This document shows positions 18,562 through 27,986 of a stretch of DNA of 64,000 nt, piece after piece (within the stretch, counting starts at the first letter, position 1; every line of letters starts with the position of its first letter). The position numbers and the translations under genes were made by a program. This DNA comes from Bacteroidota bacterium. GTDB taxonomy: Bacteria > Bacteroidota > Bacteroidia > Bacteroidales > Tannerellaceae. Location: positions 136,889 through 200,888 of the forward strand of contig JAEYVY010000013.1 of assembly GCA_023429375.1 (NCBI GenBank), in the 5' to 3' direction. The notes under the pieces were generated by a model. It was not told the origin of the DNA and ran no database searches. It worked only from the letters and a program-made list of their open reading frames with translations.

Positions 18562-19191
18562 CTATTTTTTTAAATCGTAGAGTTTTTTCCGGATATGACG
18601 TTCCAATCGTTCTGCTCCTTTAGCTGTACAAATTCCTCGCATAATTATGAGAATAATTGTGTTATAAACATCTTTTGAAGAAAACTGAGAAAACATTTGT
18701 GGTGGACGTATCATCCTCGAATATCTTCTAGCCCAACAGACTAAAATTTCATAATTGACATCATCTACAAATACACCTTCTTCAATTCCTCTTTTCAGCC
18801 AATTGGAAAAAATTTCATGAAATTTTGCTCTATGACGCTCCTGAACCTCTCTAACTTCAGGATATTTTTTCAGATCATCATAAAATTTAGGCGTATACCA
18901 TCTGGGCATTTCCATAATCTTTTCGTAGAAGTAAAAGAAAAGATCTATTACTGATTCAGAGTCCTGTTCTAATCGATTAATCAAATTTATTCGTTCAACA
19001 AAATTATATTCTAATGCTTCTGCCAATAAAGTTCTTTTATCTTCGAAATATTCATACAGTGTACGTTTGGAGATATTGCTATTCCGCGCTATTTGGTCCA
19101 TACTGACCCCTTTCACTCCATATCGAGAAAAAAGATCAAGTGCATCAATTATTATTACTTTTTTATCCACTATTCTTGCTATTCTTTTCAA
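18562..19191 (-). CDS. TetR-family regulator of the RND operon
   Basis: The N-terminal helix-turn-helix is visible (DLFSRYGVKGVSMDQIARN and SKRTLYEYFEDKRTLL), followed by an all-helical ligand domain typical of TetR. It is encoded immediately upstream of the efflux genes on the same strand, which suggests it represses its own operon until an inducer is bound. The start is uncertain: the longest ORF begins with TTG (19191), while a GTG at 19170 (VDKKVIIIDAL) would give a normal TetR N-terminus. A near-match to the -7 box (GATATTTG, minus strand, 19197-19204) lies so close to the TTG that it favours the GTG start. Confidence 0.88.
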   Translation of the reverse strand: MKRIARIVDKKVIIIDALDLFSRYGVKGVSMDQIARNSNISKRTLYEYFEDKRTLLAEALEYNFVERINLINRLEQDSESVIDLFFYFYEKIMEMPRWYTPKFYDDLKKYPEVREVQERHRAKFHEIFSNWLKRGIEEGVFVDDVNYEILVCWARRYSRMIRPPQMFSQFSSKDVYNTIILIIMRGICTAKGAERLERHIRKKLYDLKK

Positions 19192-19365
19192 CGCTGCAAA
19201 TATCGCTAAAATAGAAAAAACTCAAATGGTTTAATCCGTTACACGATTGGTCATATTCGAAACATTGTTCAACGAAATAGCTGATCTACAGGGATGGTTT
19301 TTGTTCCAAATCGATAAACATCCATACAAATGTACTATATTTGTCTCAAATAAAACAAACGTATC

Positions 19366-20262
19366 ATGGATAAACTTCCTATAATAGAGATGGACACCCT
19401 GAAAACGCTCGGTAACATTGACTCGTTCAACGACGAATTGATAATCGCTGAATTAGATGCTTCCATTTCTGTACATATGAACAATGAATACAACAATTCC
19501 GTTCCTGTAAGGATGAATGCCATGCTTATCGTTATCACTACACAGGGTTCATCTGATTTTTATCTGGATTATCTGCCCTATAAAACTACTAAAGGACAAC
19601 TGATTACTATATTCCCTTCACACACCGTCCAGCTCACGAATATAAGTCCTGACTTTAAAGGGCAAATGATTGTTTTATCAAAAGACTTCCTAAACGGATG
19701 GGTTGACAAACGTACCCCCTCGATGGTTAATTACCTTAAGTTGGTAAAAAGCCCATTCACCCAGTTAGAAGAGCGAGAAACAAGGGTTGTCCTGGAATGT
19801 ATGCAATCACTGAAACGGAAGATAAAAGATCATTCGCATTTTTTTCAAAAGGAAGCTTTGCAAGTGGGTGTGATCGAACTAATTGTCGAATTGGGCAATA
19901 TCTTTATGGGGAAAAAAGATGGATTGGTCAATCAAACCTTAACCCGAAAGGAAGAATTGCTCAACGAATTTCTCGAACTGCTCTTTATCCATTGTAAGGA
20001 AGAACATCAGGTAGATTTCTATGCTGATAAATTATGCATATCTCCTCAGTATCTGTCACTTATTCTCAAAGATAAGACAGGTAAATCTGCCAGTAAGTGG
20101 ATTAATGAAGCAATAATGACCGAGGCTAAAATCTTGCTTAAATCTCCGAACATGACCGTTAAACAAGTTGCAGATTTGCTAAACTTTTCTGATCAGTCTA
20201 CATTCGGCAAATTCTTCAAGAAACACCAAAAAATTTCTCCTTTGGAGTACAGGAAAATATAA
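19366..20262 (+). CDS. AraC-family transcriptional regulator
   Basis: The C-terminal 100 residues form the AraC double helix-turn-helix (VDFYADKLCISPQYLSLILK and TVKQVADLLNFSDQSTFGKFF, ending in the SPLEYRK motif). The N-terminal 180 residues resemble the cupin-like ligand domain of Bacteroidetes AraC proteins. A TATATTTG -7 box match lies at 19336-19343, 22 bp before the ATG. It is transcribed away from the TetR/efflux operon across a 174-bp gap, so it could control either that operon or the small gene downstream at 20338. The ligand is unknown. Confidence 0.9.
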   Translation: MDKLPIIEMDTLKTLGNIDSFNDELIIAELDASISVHMNNEYNNSVPVRMNAMLIVITTQGSSDFYLDYLPYKTTKGQLITIFPSHTVQLTNISPDFKGQMIVLSKDFLNGWVDKRTPSMVNYLKLVKSPFTQLEERETRVVLECMQSLKRKIKDHSHFFQKEALQVGVIELIVELGNIFMGKKDGLVNQTLTRKEELLNEFLELLFIHCKEEHQVDFYADKLCISPQYLSLILKDKTGKSASKWINEAIMTEAKILLKSPNMTVKQVADLLNFSDQSTFGKFFKKHQKISPLEYRKI

Positions 20263-20337
20263 GATGTAACAAACATCACACTCTCCTCCAATTCTAAATA
20301 CATACCTTTGCCTCTGCAACAAAATAGTATTACAATT

Positions 20338-20571
20338 ATGACAGAAATACATGCACATGAAGTACTTCACATGATGGAAGGAAAAAATTACACAGAGGAA
20401 ACATTGAAGGCCGACATCATCCGCAACTTCGGCCAAGATGCACGTTTTTATGCTTGTTCGGCTAATAATATGGATGTAGATGCTTTAATTCTTTTCCTCA
20501 AAAGAAAAGGAAAATTCATAGATATGACTGATGGCTTTACGGTAGATACCAGCAAAGTTTGCAATCATTAA
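20338..20571 (+). CDS. YecH-like small metal-binding protein
   Basis: The 77-residue protein has the pattern of the YecH family: MTEIHAHEVLHMM near the start, GQDARFYACSANNMD in the middle, and SKVCNH at the end, leaving clustered His and Cys residues that could bind metal. The ATG at 20338 is chosen; the longer ORF starts at a TTG at 20308 that overlaps a TACCTTTG promoter box (20303-20310). It lies 75 bp after the AraC gene and appears to have its own promoter. The molecular function of the family is not established. Confidence 0.8.
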   Translation: MTEIHAHEVLHMMEGKNYTEETLKADIIRNFGQDARFYACSANNMDVDALILFLKRKGKFIDMTDGFTVDTSKVCNH

Positions 20572-20682
20572 ATTAAAAAACGATCGTGAAGTAAGCTTTG
20601 TCTGAAATACATTTTCATCAAAGGCTCATCCCGATGATATATCACGTTGAATATCAACGTAAAAAATCATCTCGATGATTAA

Positions 20683-20750
20683 AAAAAAACACCCCGAACG
20701 TTTTTAAAAAGCATCTCGGTCTTTTTTAAAAACGTTCGGGGTGTTTTTTT
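20683..20750. repeat. Hairpin repeat, copy 2 (perfect 28-bp stem)
   Basis: A perfect 28-bp stem has arms at 20683-20710 and 20723-20750 and a 12-nt loop GCATCTCGGTCT. The arms carry A/T runs around CACCCCGAACG and its complement. It is nearly identical to copy 1 at 132-201, including the loop, even though flanking sequences differ. Confidence 0.9.
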
Positions 20751-21218
20751 ACAACCTTAATGACGCTGATTTTCAAAGCCTAAACACCACACAATTCACA
20801 TCGGGATGAATAAAGTTTTTGGGCTTTCAGACCTGCTAATACTCTTCGGGATGTTTGAATTGTATTAGATTAAAACAATTGCTTCTATATTTATCTATTA
20901 TAAAAACCACAACCAATTACCCGAAATAATGTAAAAAAACACATCCCATTCGGCCCTCTGCTGAGACACATTGATTTAAGTATCTCACGAAGTTATTTTC
21001 AAGGTTTTAACTTTCAAATCATAAGCAGATGAGTAAGATTTTCAGACAAAAGTCTACTGATAGATTTCATCTATATACTCCGTTTTTTACCACGTAAATA
21101 TTTAATTATGTTGATGCTTTATTCCTTTTATTTACATATATTTGCAAAGAAATAACATACTATAATGCTTATCACAGTATTGTAATATATTTTTCACATT
21201 TATCAAATATTCACCGCA

Positions 21219-21226
21219 TAATTTTG
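21219..21226 (+). promoter_or_regulatory. Possible -7 box of the large TonB receptor
   Basis: TAATTTTG at 21219-21226 matches TAnnTTTG and lies 28 bp before the ATG at 21255. No good TTTG is found at exactly 19-21 bp upstream; a TTTTC at 21191-21195 is somewhat too far. Confidence 0.45.
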
Positions 21227-21254
21227 TTCAATTCTAACTTAATAGTAAAGTCTT

Positions 21255-24200
21255 ATGTTAATGTTTAAATTCAGAACTCTTTTACTTTTCTTGTTATCTT
21301 TTTGTGCCTATCCTATCTTGGCCCAAGTAACTACAGCAAGTATGAGTGGTACGGTTACTGACCAAGAGGGTGCAGTAATTGGTGCTACTGTCGTTGTTAC
21401 GCACGAGCCATCAGGAACAACGTACGGAACCATAACAAACGAGAACGGACGATTCAATCTAAGTGGAATGCGTACCGGAGGTCCTTACAAAGCTGAAGTA
21501 TCTTTCATTGGCTATCAAATGGTAGTGTATAAGGATATCCAGTTGCAACTTGGCGACAACTACGTATTAAACACCATCTTGAAAGAATCAAGTGAAGAAC
21601 TGGATGAAGTTGTTGTAACTGCATCTGCGAGCAGCAATATGAAATCTGACCGTGCAGGTGCCATTACAAATATCAACAGTGAAAAGATGGCTATACTTCC
21701 TACAGTAAGCCGCAGTATGAACGATGTTATGCGTTTGACTCCTCAAGGAGGTAACACAGGTAACGGTTTTGCAGTTGGTGGTGGTAACTTCCGTCAATCA
21801 TACGTTACTGTCGACGGTGCCGCGTTTAACAATGCATTCGGTATCGGTTCTAACCTTCCTTCAGGCGGTTCACCTATTTCATTAGATGCATTGGAACAAA
21901 TCTCTGTTTCTGTAACTCCTTACGACGTACGTCAGAGCGGTTTTACTGGTGGAGCAATCAATGCAGTAACTAAGAGTGGTACAAACGAAATTAAAGGATC
22001 GGCATATACATTCCTAACCAATCAAGATTGGAAAGGTAACCATGCCGGAGATGTCGATTTGACTCGTGAAGATTCAAAAGCATATACCTACGGCGCAAGT
22101 TTGGGTGGTGCAATCATCAAAAACAAGTTGTTCTTCTTCATCAACGGTGAATATGAAGACAACGTAACAGCAGGACCTTCAGCTGTTGCTCGTGCAAACG
22201 AAAATGCAGACTGGGGTAATAACACAGCAAACGTACACCGTCCTACAATTGCAGACATGGATATGATGTCTAACTATTTGAAAGATAAATACGGATACAA
22301 CCCTGGACGTTATCAGAACTATTCAATTGAAACACCTGCTTATCGTATCTTGGGACGCTTAGACTGGAACATCAACCAGAATCATAAAGTTAATGTTCGT
22401 TTCTCTCGTACGCATATGAAAGATTCTAACAGCCCATCAAGTTCTACCTCTCCATTAACAGCTAACCAGATCTACCCTGGTGGCGACGGCGTCAGTGCAG
22501 GTAGCGGACGTACCTCTTTCCCGGGCATGTATTTTGAAAGTTCACGTTATTTCCAAGAACAGAACTTTACATCTTATGCGGGTGAATGGAACTCAAAATG
22601 GTTGAATGGACAATTGAATAATACACTTCGTGCAACTTACTCTCACCAAAATGAACCTCGTTCATATGTAGGTGGATTCTTCCCAACAGTAGACATCTTG
22701 AAAAATGGTTCTCTATATGCTTCATTCGGTCCGGATCCATTTACACCGGGTAACTTACGTGAAGTTAAAACTTGGGTATTGACAGACGAAGTATCTATGT
22801 CAATCGGTAAACACAATCTATTTGCCGGTCTTCAGTTTGAAAGCAACGATGCTATCAATGGATTCATGCAAGGTGGTAACGGATATTATGTATTTGCATC
22901 ATGGGATGATTTCGTAAATGGCAACAAGCCTTCTGCATTCGGTATTACTCACTCAAATTCAGAAGACTTGTCTCAATTCCAAGCAAAGATGAAGTATCTG
23001 CAATATTCTTTGTATGCTCAAGATCAAATCACGATCAATGACAACTTCAAATTAACAGCAGGTTTGCGTTTCGAATTACCTGTTTACCCTGATTTGAAGA
23101 ACAACTATAACGATGCATATTACAATTTGAACTTTGCTAAAGAAGGGCAAGCAGAACGTCACTTCTCTACAGATCAAGTTCCTACTGCAAAAGTTTCAGT
23201 TTCTCCACGTGTTGGTTTTAACTGGGACTTAACAGGCGAACGTAAATATGTAGTTCGTGGAGGTACAGGTATTTTCGTTGGACGTCTTCCTTTCGTATGG
23301 TTAGTATCTGCTGTTGGTAACTCAAACGTAGGACAAACTCAATATTACTATAACAAAGCAGTAGACGCAACAGGCAACCAGCCTAATTTCCACGCTAACT
23401 TGGAGGACATCTTGAAAGATTTGTATAATGGTAACTTCAAGCCGTCTCAGGTAACTGCTCCGGCTTCTCCGACTATCATCGACAAAGATTTGAAAATGCC
23501 ATCAACTTGGAAAACATCGTTGGCTTTTGATGCTAAACTTCCTGAAAATATCGACTTCACTTTGGAAGGTATTTTTAACAGAGATATCAATCCATCTGTT
23601 ATCACAAACGAAAATTATTATGCTGACGGAACAATCCAATTATCTCCAAATGATACAAGAAGCTTATACTCTAAGTATACAAAGAACAATAACGCTTATT
23701 TGATCACAAATGCAGGAGGTGAAGCATATTATTACTCTTTGACAGCTCAGTTGGCTAAGAAATTCAACTTCGGCCTTGACATGTCTGTGGCTTATACCTA
23801 TTCTAATGCTAAAGCTTATAACGATGGTCTAGGTAGTCAGGTTACGTCTGCTTATAAGACAAATACCAACTCAGTTAATGGTGTAAACGAAGATGAAATC
23901 GGTTATGCAAGCTACGTTTCTCCTCATCGTATCGTAGGTTCATTAGGCTATCGCATCGGTAACGAAAAAATGGCTTCTACATTCTCTTTGATCTATGAAG
24001 GAATGAATATGGGTTATAGTGGTGGTTACGCTTCTACTCGCTATTCTTACTCTTTGACAGGCAACGTTGTTGGTGACGGTGGTGCAAACAACTTGATCTA
24101 CATTCCTGCAAGCCGCGAAGAACTGAACAGCTGGGTATTTGCCGAAGAAACTAAACCAGGTACTCCTTACATGATCACTGACGAAAGCGGTAAGAAAGTT

Positions 24201-24614
24201 GTTTATACAGCTAACCAACAACGCGATGACTTCTGGGCTTACATTAATCAAGATAGCTATTTAAAGAACAACAAAGGCAAATATGCTGATCGTAATGGTG
24301 CAATCATGCCATGGCATCACCAACTTGACTTCAAGTTCGTTCAAGACTATAACTTCTTGGTTGGAGGTAAAAAGAACACATTGCAATTTGGTGTTGATGT
24401 TAAAAACTTCCTGAACCTATTGAACAGTGAATGGGGATTATATAAGACTGTAAACAACAGCTCAATTCTTTCTTACAACACAGCAGCAGGAAGTGCTAAG
24501 GGCTATACTTTCCAACAGAACAACGGAAAGAGACTTGTTGATACTTACAATAATTATAATAGTTTTGCATCTACATACTCAATCCAATTCAGCGTACGCT
24601 ACATCTTCAATTAA
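21255..24614 (+). CDS. Large Oar-like TonB-dependent outer-membrane receptor
   Basis: The 1119-residue protein starts with a signal peptide (hydrophobic run to PILAQ), then a CarboxypepD_reg domain (MSGTVTDQEGAVIGATVVV), a TonB plug domain (about 125-240, with RQSYVTVDGAAFNN), and a long beta-barrel ending in Phe-Asn (VRYIFN). This is the Oar-like class, distinct from SusC, and has no SusD partner next to it. It stands alone between a -7 box match and a strong terminator, and its codon use looks regular, which suggests a major outer-membrane protein. The substrate is unknown; some members are abundant surface proteins with structural roles. Met3 (21261) is an alternative start. Confidence 0.9.
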   Translation: MLMFKFRTLLLFLLSFCAYPILAQVTTASMSGTVTDQEGAVIGATVVVTHEPSGTTYGTITNENGRFNLSGMRTGGPYKAEVSFIGYQMVVYKDIQLQLGDNYVLNTILKESSEELDEVVVTASASSNMKSDRAGAITNINSEKMAILPTVSRSMNDVMRLTPQGGNTGNGFAVGGGNFRQSYVTVDGAAFNNAFGIGSNLPSGGSPISLDALEQISVSVTPYDVRQSGFTGGAINAVTKSGTNEIKGSAYTFLTNQDWKGNHAGDVDLTREDSKAYTYGASLGGAIIKNKLFFFINGEYEDNVTAGPSAVARANENADWGNNTANVHRPTIADMDMMSNYLKDKYGYNPGRYQNYSIETPAYRILGRLDWNINQNHKVNVRFSRTHMKDSNSPSSSTSPLTANQIYPGGDGVSAGSGRTSFPGMYFESSRYFQEQNFTSYAGEWNSKWLNGQLNNTLRATYSHQNEPRSYVGGFFPTVDILKNGSLYASFGPDPFTPGNLREVKTWVLTDEVSMSIGKHNLFAGLQFESNDAINGFMQGGNGYYVFASWDDFVNGNKPSAFGITHSNSEDLSQFQAKMKYLQYSLYAQDQITINDNFKLTAGLRFELPVYPDLKNNYNDAYYNLNFAKEGQAERHFSTDQVPTAKVSVSPRVGFNWDLTGERKYVVRGGTGIFVGRLPFVWLVSAVGNSNVGQTQYYYNKAVDATGNQPNFHANLEDILKDLYNGNFKPSQVTAPASPTIIDKDLKMPSTWKTSLAFDAKLPENIDFTLEGIFNRDINPSVITNENYYADGTIQLSPNDTRSLYSKYTKNNNAYLITNAGGEAYYYSLTAQLAKKFNFGLDMSVAYTYSNAKAYNDGLGSQVTSAYKTNTNSVNGVNEDEIGYASYVSPHRIVGSLGYRIGNEKMASTFSLIYEGMNMGYSGGYASTRYSYSLTGNVVGDGGANNLIYIPASREELNSWVFAEETKPGTPYMITDESGKKVVYTANQQRDDFWAYINQDSYLKNNKGKYADRNGAIMPWHHQLDFKFVQDYNFLVGGKKNTLQFGVDVKNFLNLLNSEWGLYKTVNNSSILSYNTAAGSAKGYTFQQNNGKRLVDTYNNYNSFASTYSIQFSVRYIFN

Positions 24615-24655
24615 GCGTATACCGAATTAAGGAACAAATAAGAGTTCTGATATAA

Positions 24656-24691
24656 AAAAGCGGTTTTGTGAATCCTCACAAAACCGCTTTT
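24656..24691 (+). terminator. Intrinsic terminator of the large TonB receptor
   Basis: A perfect 16-bp stem (AAAAGCGGTTTTGTGA and complement) with a 4-nt loop is followed by TCTTTTT. It lies 42 bp after the stop codon. Confidence 0.92.
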
Positions 24692-24953
24692 CTTTTTGAG
24701 GTGTGGTAGAATCCCTAAAAAATTGACTATAAATATATAATTACAGGTAATAAGATTTATATAATTTCAATGCGACTCATAATCTTATCACCGTACTAAT
24801 CCTATCAAAAAACAACGTGGAAATCACAAAACATTTAACTGTCCCTACTAAATGAAAAAACAATCGGCCACAGGTAATCTGCAGCCGATTAAAATACTGG
24901 ATTAATTTAACACTTAATTAAACTATATAGCTCATCCAGTAACCATTCATACA
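24692..24953. other. Convergent intergenic region
   Basis: Together with the terminator at 24656-24691 this makes up the 339-bp gap between convergent genes. It is AT-rich and contains only the second terminator at 24862-24890. No gene was seen. Confidence 0.6.
24862..24890 (-). terminator. Intrinsic terminator of the ECF/SusCD operon
   Basis: Read on the minus strand, AATCGGC pairs with GCCGATT around a loop that can add CTG/CAG pairs, followed by GTTTTTT. It lies about 60 bp after the stop of the phosphoesterase gene. Confidence 0.75.
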
Positions 24954-26036
24954 TTATTCTAGAACAATATCAAATTGATCATATGACTCTGTGCGGTGGG
25001 CCAAATGCTTTGTACTTGGAGAAATGCCAAAAAATGGAGAATAAGTTCTAACCTTTATCGTTTTTCCATCAGGCATAAATTCCAAAATCCGAAGCCATCC
25101 ATCGCCTCCATTACCTTCAAATCCACCACCTAAGGCTTGTACATTAAACATCATTTGGTGAACATTCTTATTGACATCATTTTTATCAATTCGATAACCA
25201 ACATTTTCATAGAAATTATTTACTGTTCCTGTTGTATGACCACATATAAGTAATCTTATATTACTAGATGGCTTAAGTAATTTAAGCCAAATATCTACAC
25301 CTGCATTTCCCGGTTCAAGAGCATAATTGTCTTTCTCAATCAACTTACATGCATCTCTATTTCCCCGCATATATCCGTGAGTCATAAAGATTACTTTACT
25401 ATCCTTGTATTTATCACTTGCAGCAAGATCTTTAGCCCATTGAAGGACTTCATCACGTGGATGAAATTCTGACGTAATCACTAAAACGGTTCCCCAGACT
25501 GGATCAACAAATTCAAAAGCTGCATTCTCGAGTGATGGTATTCCATTTCTATTAGGTAATGCACTAACACATAAATCACGCCACGCCGTATTACGTTCAA
25601 ATGGAAAATACTCAGGGAATCTAGTCATACTATTCTCAGACTTCTGATAACCATATTCATGATTACCTGCTGATATAATATAAGGAACTTTATTATCAAG
25701 ATGGGCAAATGCTTTTGACCCAGCTTCCCACATCTCACGGCTAGTTTGATTCAGCATTTTTCTGTTACGAATAATGTTCTCATTTTGCTCGACAACATCC
25801 CCAGTACATAATACTGCTTTTATTTTAAGTGGAGCAATATGATCAGATATCCATAACATGCACAAGTCTAATATTGGCTGATTTATATCATACTTCGTAT
25901 AACCCTGGGGGTCACCTAAAAGAATCATTGAGAATGAGTTGGGATCCGTCAGGCTTTGAGGATCAGCGCGATGTTGCGCTGATCCCAAAATTGATATATT
26001 CAATATCAATCCAATTAATATTATTTTTTTCATCAT
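24954..26036 (-). CDS. Secreted calcineurin-like metallophosphoesterase
   Basis: The metallophosphoesterase motifs are visible in order: GDPQGY, GDVVEQNEN, GNHEYG, THGYMRG and GHTTGTVNN. The first motif reads D-x-Q rather than D-x-H. The ATG at 26036 (Met-Met-Lys-Lys) gives a clear signal peptide to LGSAQ; a longer ORF from 26075 overlaps the susD-like gene and would hide it. It is the last gene of the SusCD operon, 26 bp after the SusD stop, so it probably removes phosphate from, or cleaves a phosphodiester in, the imported substrate. The actual substrate cannot be told. Confidence 0.87.
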   Translation of the reverse strand: MMKKIILIGLILNISILGSAQHRADPQSLTDPNSFSMILLGDPQGYTKYDINQPILDLCMLWISDHIAPLKIKAVLCTGDVVEQNENIIRNRKMLNQTSREMWEAGSKAFAHLDNKVPYIISAGNHEYGYQKSENSMTRFPEYFPFERNTAWRDLCVSALPNRNGIPSLENAAFEFVDPVWGTVLVITSEFHPRDEVLQWAKDLAASDKYKDSKVIFMTHGYMRGNRDACKLIEKDNYALEPGNAGVDIWLKLLKPSSNIRLLICGHTTGTVNNFYENVGYRIDKNDVNKNVHQMMFNVQALGGGFEGNGGDGWLRILEFMPDGKTIKVRTYSPFFGISPSTKHLAHRTESYDQFDIVLE

Positions 26037-26062
26037 TACTATTCTTGTATTATATGCAATAA

Positions 26063-27955
26063 TTAGTCTTGCCATCCAGGATTTTGAGTTAGGTTAGAGT
26101 TCATTTCTCTTTCTTTTGCAGGTATAGGTAATATTTTTATTTGTTCACCTACACTAAGATGTTTATATGTAGTTTCACCCCAAATCTGCATAATACCGTT
26201 AGAATTCATCTCTCCTACTTTTCCTGATGAATGATCTCTGAATTTTCTGTCGTACCATGTTCCCCAACGAAGCTCATTAAAATACATGGAGTCTTCTCCG
26301 CCAAGTTCAACATAAAACTCTCTACGGATTCGTTCACGCATATCATCTTTGCCTGTAACTTGAGTTGCTGGATATGCAGGGCTGTTAAGTAGTACGTGGC
26401 CTGCACGTTTTCTTACTTTATTTACTTGACTGATTGCCTCTTCTGTTCTACCAAGTTCATTCAAACATTCTGCTCTTCTAAGTAGAACTTCTGCATATCG
26501 GCAAAGAATAATATCCTCTGAATAGACCCAACGAGTTGTACATTCGTCGTATTCGGGAACGTATTTTCTCCAGAGATAATAAAATTTAGAATTTGTATCT
26601 GTACGAACATCATAAGGTGCTCCAGCATCAAGAATGTAAGGCCAACGTAGCGTCCATATATTATTACCTACACCACTTACATTACCATTATATGTTGAAT
26701 AAGGAGTAATAATTGTTTGCATAAGTCGAGGATCGCGATCTTCATAAGCTTTACGAACTCGGGCCTCATTTCCTTGATCCAAATAATAATTCATGTCAGC
26801 ACCATAAGCTACCATATTATTATATAACGCTTTATAGTTTGATGTTGCCTCAGTTGTTCCCCATGTACCGTTACCTGACTGAAGTCCATCACGTAGGAAG
26901 AACGCCACTCGTTTATTAGGAGCCATAGAATGCCAATCAGGAAGATATTTCTCCCAATCAAATTTTGAACCATCTGCACATTCGTACATTTCCACAAATG
27001 CAGGATTCGGAATATAATTGTTCCATGCAGAACCACCAGTTACACGATTTCCATAATTAATAGCTCTTGGATTACCCATATTGGTTGTTTCTACACATTG
27101 AACAGAAAAGATCATTTCGTCACACTGCTCATTCGCTGGTTTAAATAGTTGGAAGAAATCATCATTTCCTGCTGCACCATTACTTGGACTGAATAATGCA
27201 TATCCTAGTCCTTCGATAGCTTCAAAATCAGAAAGAGCTCGTGTGTAATCACCCATAAATTGATAGGCCTGACCTCTGTATGCGTAAGCAGTGCCTTTTG
27301 TTATACGTCCATACTCACTACTTCCTTTAGCATATTTTCCAGGCAAATTAGGTTCATTAATGCAAGATGAAAGATCATCAATGACTAATTCCCAAACCTC
27401 TGATTCTGAAGAACGAGCCTTTGTTGCATCCATGTTAGAAACATTTTCCGTATAAATAGGAACTCCTCTCCACATTACATTCAAATTAAAATATGCCCAT
27501 GCACGAAGGAATTTACATTCTGCCTTACACTTTGCTTTTTCATTATCAGTCATATCAGGAACATTATCAATATTATTGATTACATCGTTTGCACGATATA
27601 TAATCGTATAATAGAATTTATAATGTTCCGCTACAAATGATGTCGAAGGCGTACATGAACCAGATATTAAAAAACTACTGTTCTTCCAGTTCATATCAAT
27701 ATCCATCACAGATGACCATGCATCTGACGGAATACCCATAGTTCCACCGGTATAATTCTGTGAAAACCGCACATATAGTTCATTATACACTCCCATTACT
27801 GCAGCACGTGCTAGTACAGGACTAGACCAAACGTTAGCACTTGAAAAACTGTAGCTGGGGGATGTATCAAGAAGATCACTCTTACATCCTGGGAAAGACA
27901 ACACAAATGCTGACGTTGTTAGAAGAAATATTATTTGTTTAAATATTTTTTTCAT
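26063..27955 (-). CDS. SusD/RagB-family outer-membrane lipoprotein
   Basis: This is the surface lid and binding protein of a SusCD importer. A lipobox ends at Cys24 (SFPGC). The SusD-like N-terminal region (about 25-230, with VMGVYNELYVRF and KAKCKAECKFLRAWAYFNL) and the C-terminal RagB/SusD domain (ILCRYAEVLLRRAECLNELG ... IRREFYVELGGEDSMYFNELRWG) are present. The 630-residue length is on the long side. It lies 31 bp after the SusC gene and 26 bp before the phosphoesterase gene. Confidence 0.95.
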   Translation of the reverse strand: MKKIFKQIIFLLTTSAFVLSFPGCKSDLLDTSPSYSFSSANVWSSPVLARAAVMGVYNELYVRFSQNYTGGTMGIPSDAWSSVMDIDMNWKNSSFLISGSCTPSTSFVAEHYKFYYTIIYRANDVINNIDNVPDMTDNEKAKCKAECKFLRAWAYFNLNVMWRGVPIYTENVSNMDATKARSSESEVWELVIDDLSSCINEPNLPGKYAKGSSEYGRITKGTAYAYRGQAYQFMGDYTRALSDFEAIEGLGYALFSPSNGAAGNDDFFQLFKPANEQCDEMIFSVQCVETTNMGNPRAINYGNRVTGGSAWNNYIPNPAFVEMYECADGSKFDWEKYLPDWHSMAPNKRVAFFLRDGLQSGNGTWGTTEATSNYKALYNNMVAYGADMNYYLDQGNEARVRKAYEDRDPRLMQTIITPYSTYNGNVSGVGNNIWTLRWPYILDAGAPYDVRTDTNSKFYYLWRKYVPEYDECTTRWVYSEDIILCRYAEVLLRRAECLNELGRTEEAISQVNKVRKRAGHVLLNSPAYPATQVTGKDDMRERIRREFYVELGGEDSMYFNELRWGTWYDRKFRDHSSGKVGEMNSNGIMQIWGETTYKHLSVGEQIKILPIPAKEREMNSNLTQNPGWQD

Positions 27956-27986
27956 GGTTCTACTATTTTATTAATTCAATTAAGGT

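Larger units (their letters stand above)
20572..21254. other. Long non-coding region with repeat cluster 2
   Basis: This 683-bp stretch contains no believable gene. It holds the long hairpin repeat (20683-20750) and decamers of the CATCnnGATG type at 20627-20636, 20668-20677 and 20799-20808, with a variant at 20843-20852. The right part is AT-rich and leads to the promoter of the large TonB receptor at 21255. A small RNA cannot be excluded. Confidence 0.6.

Noticed and set aside
18562..20262. AraC protein as the dedicated regulator of the RND pump
   Set aside because: Possible because of divergent position, but the TetR gene inside the operon is the simpler regulator; no shared operator could be recognised.
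20572..21254. CRISPR array or small insertion element in the long gap
   Set aside because: There are no evenly spaced direct repeats, no cas genes, no transposase and no target-site duplications that I could see.
26037..26075. N-terminal extension of the metallophosphoesterase from an ATG at 26075
   Set aside because: It overlaps the end of the susD-like gene and would bury a normal signal peptide that starts at 26036.
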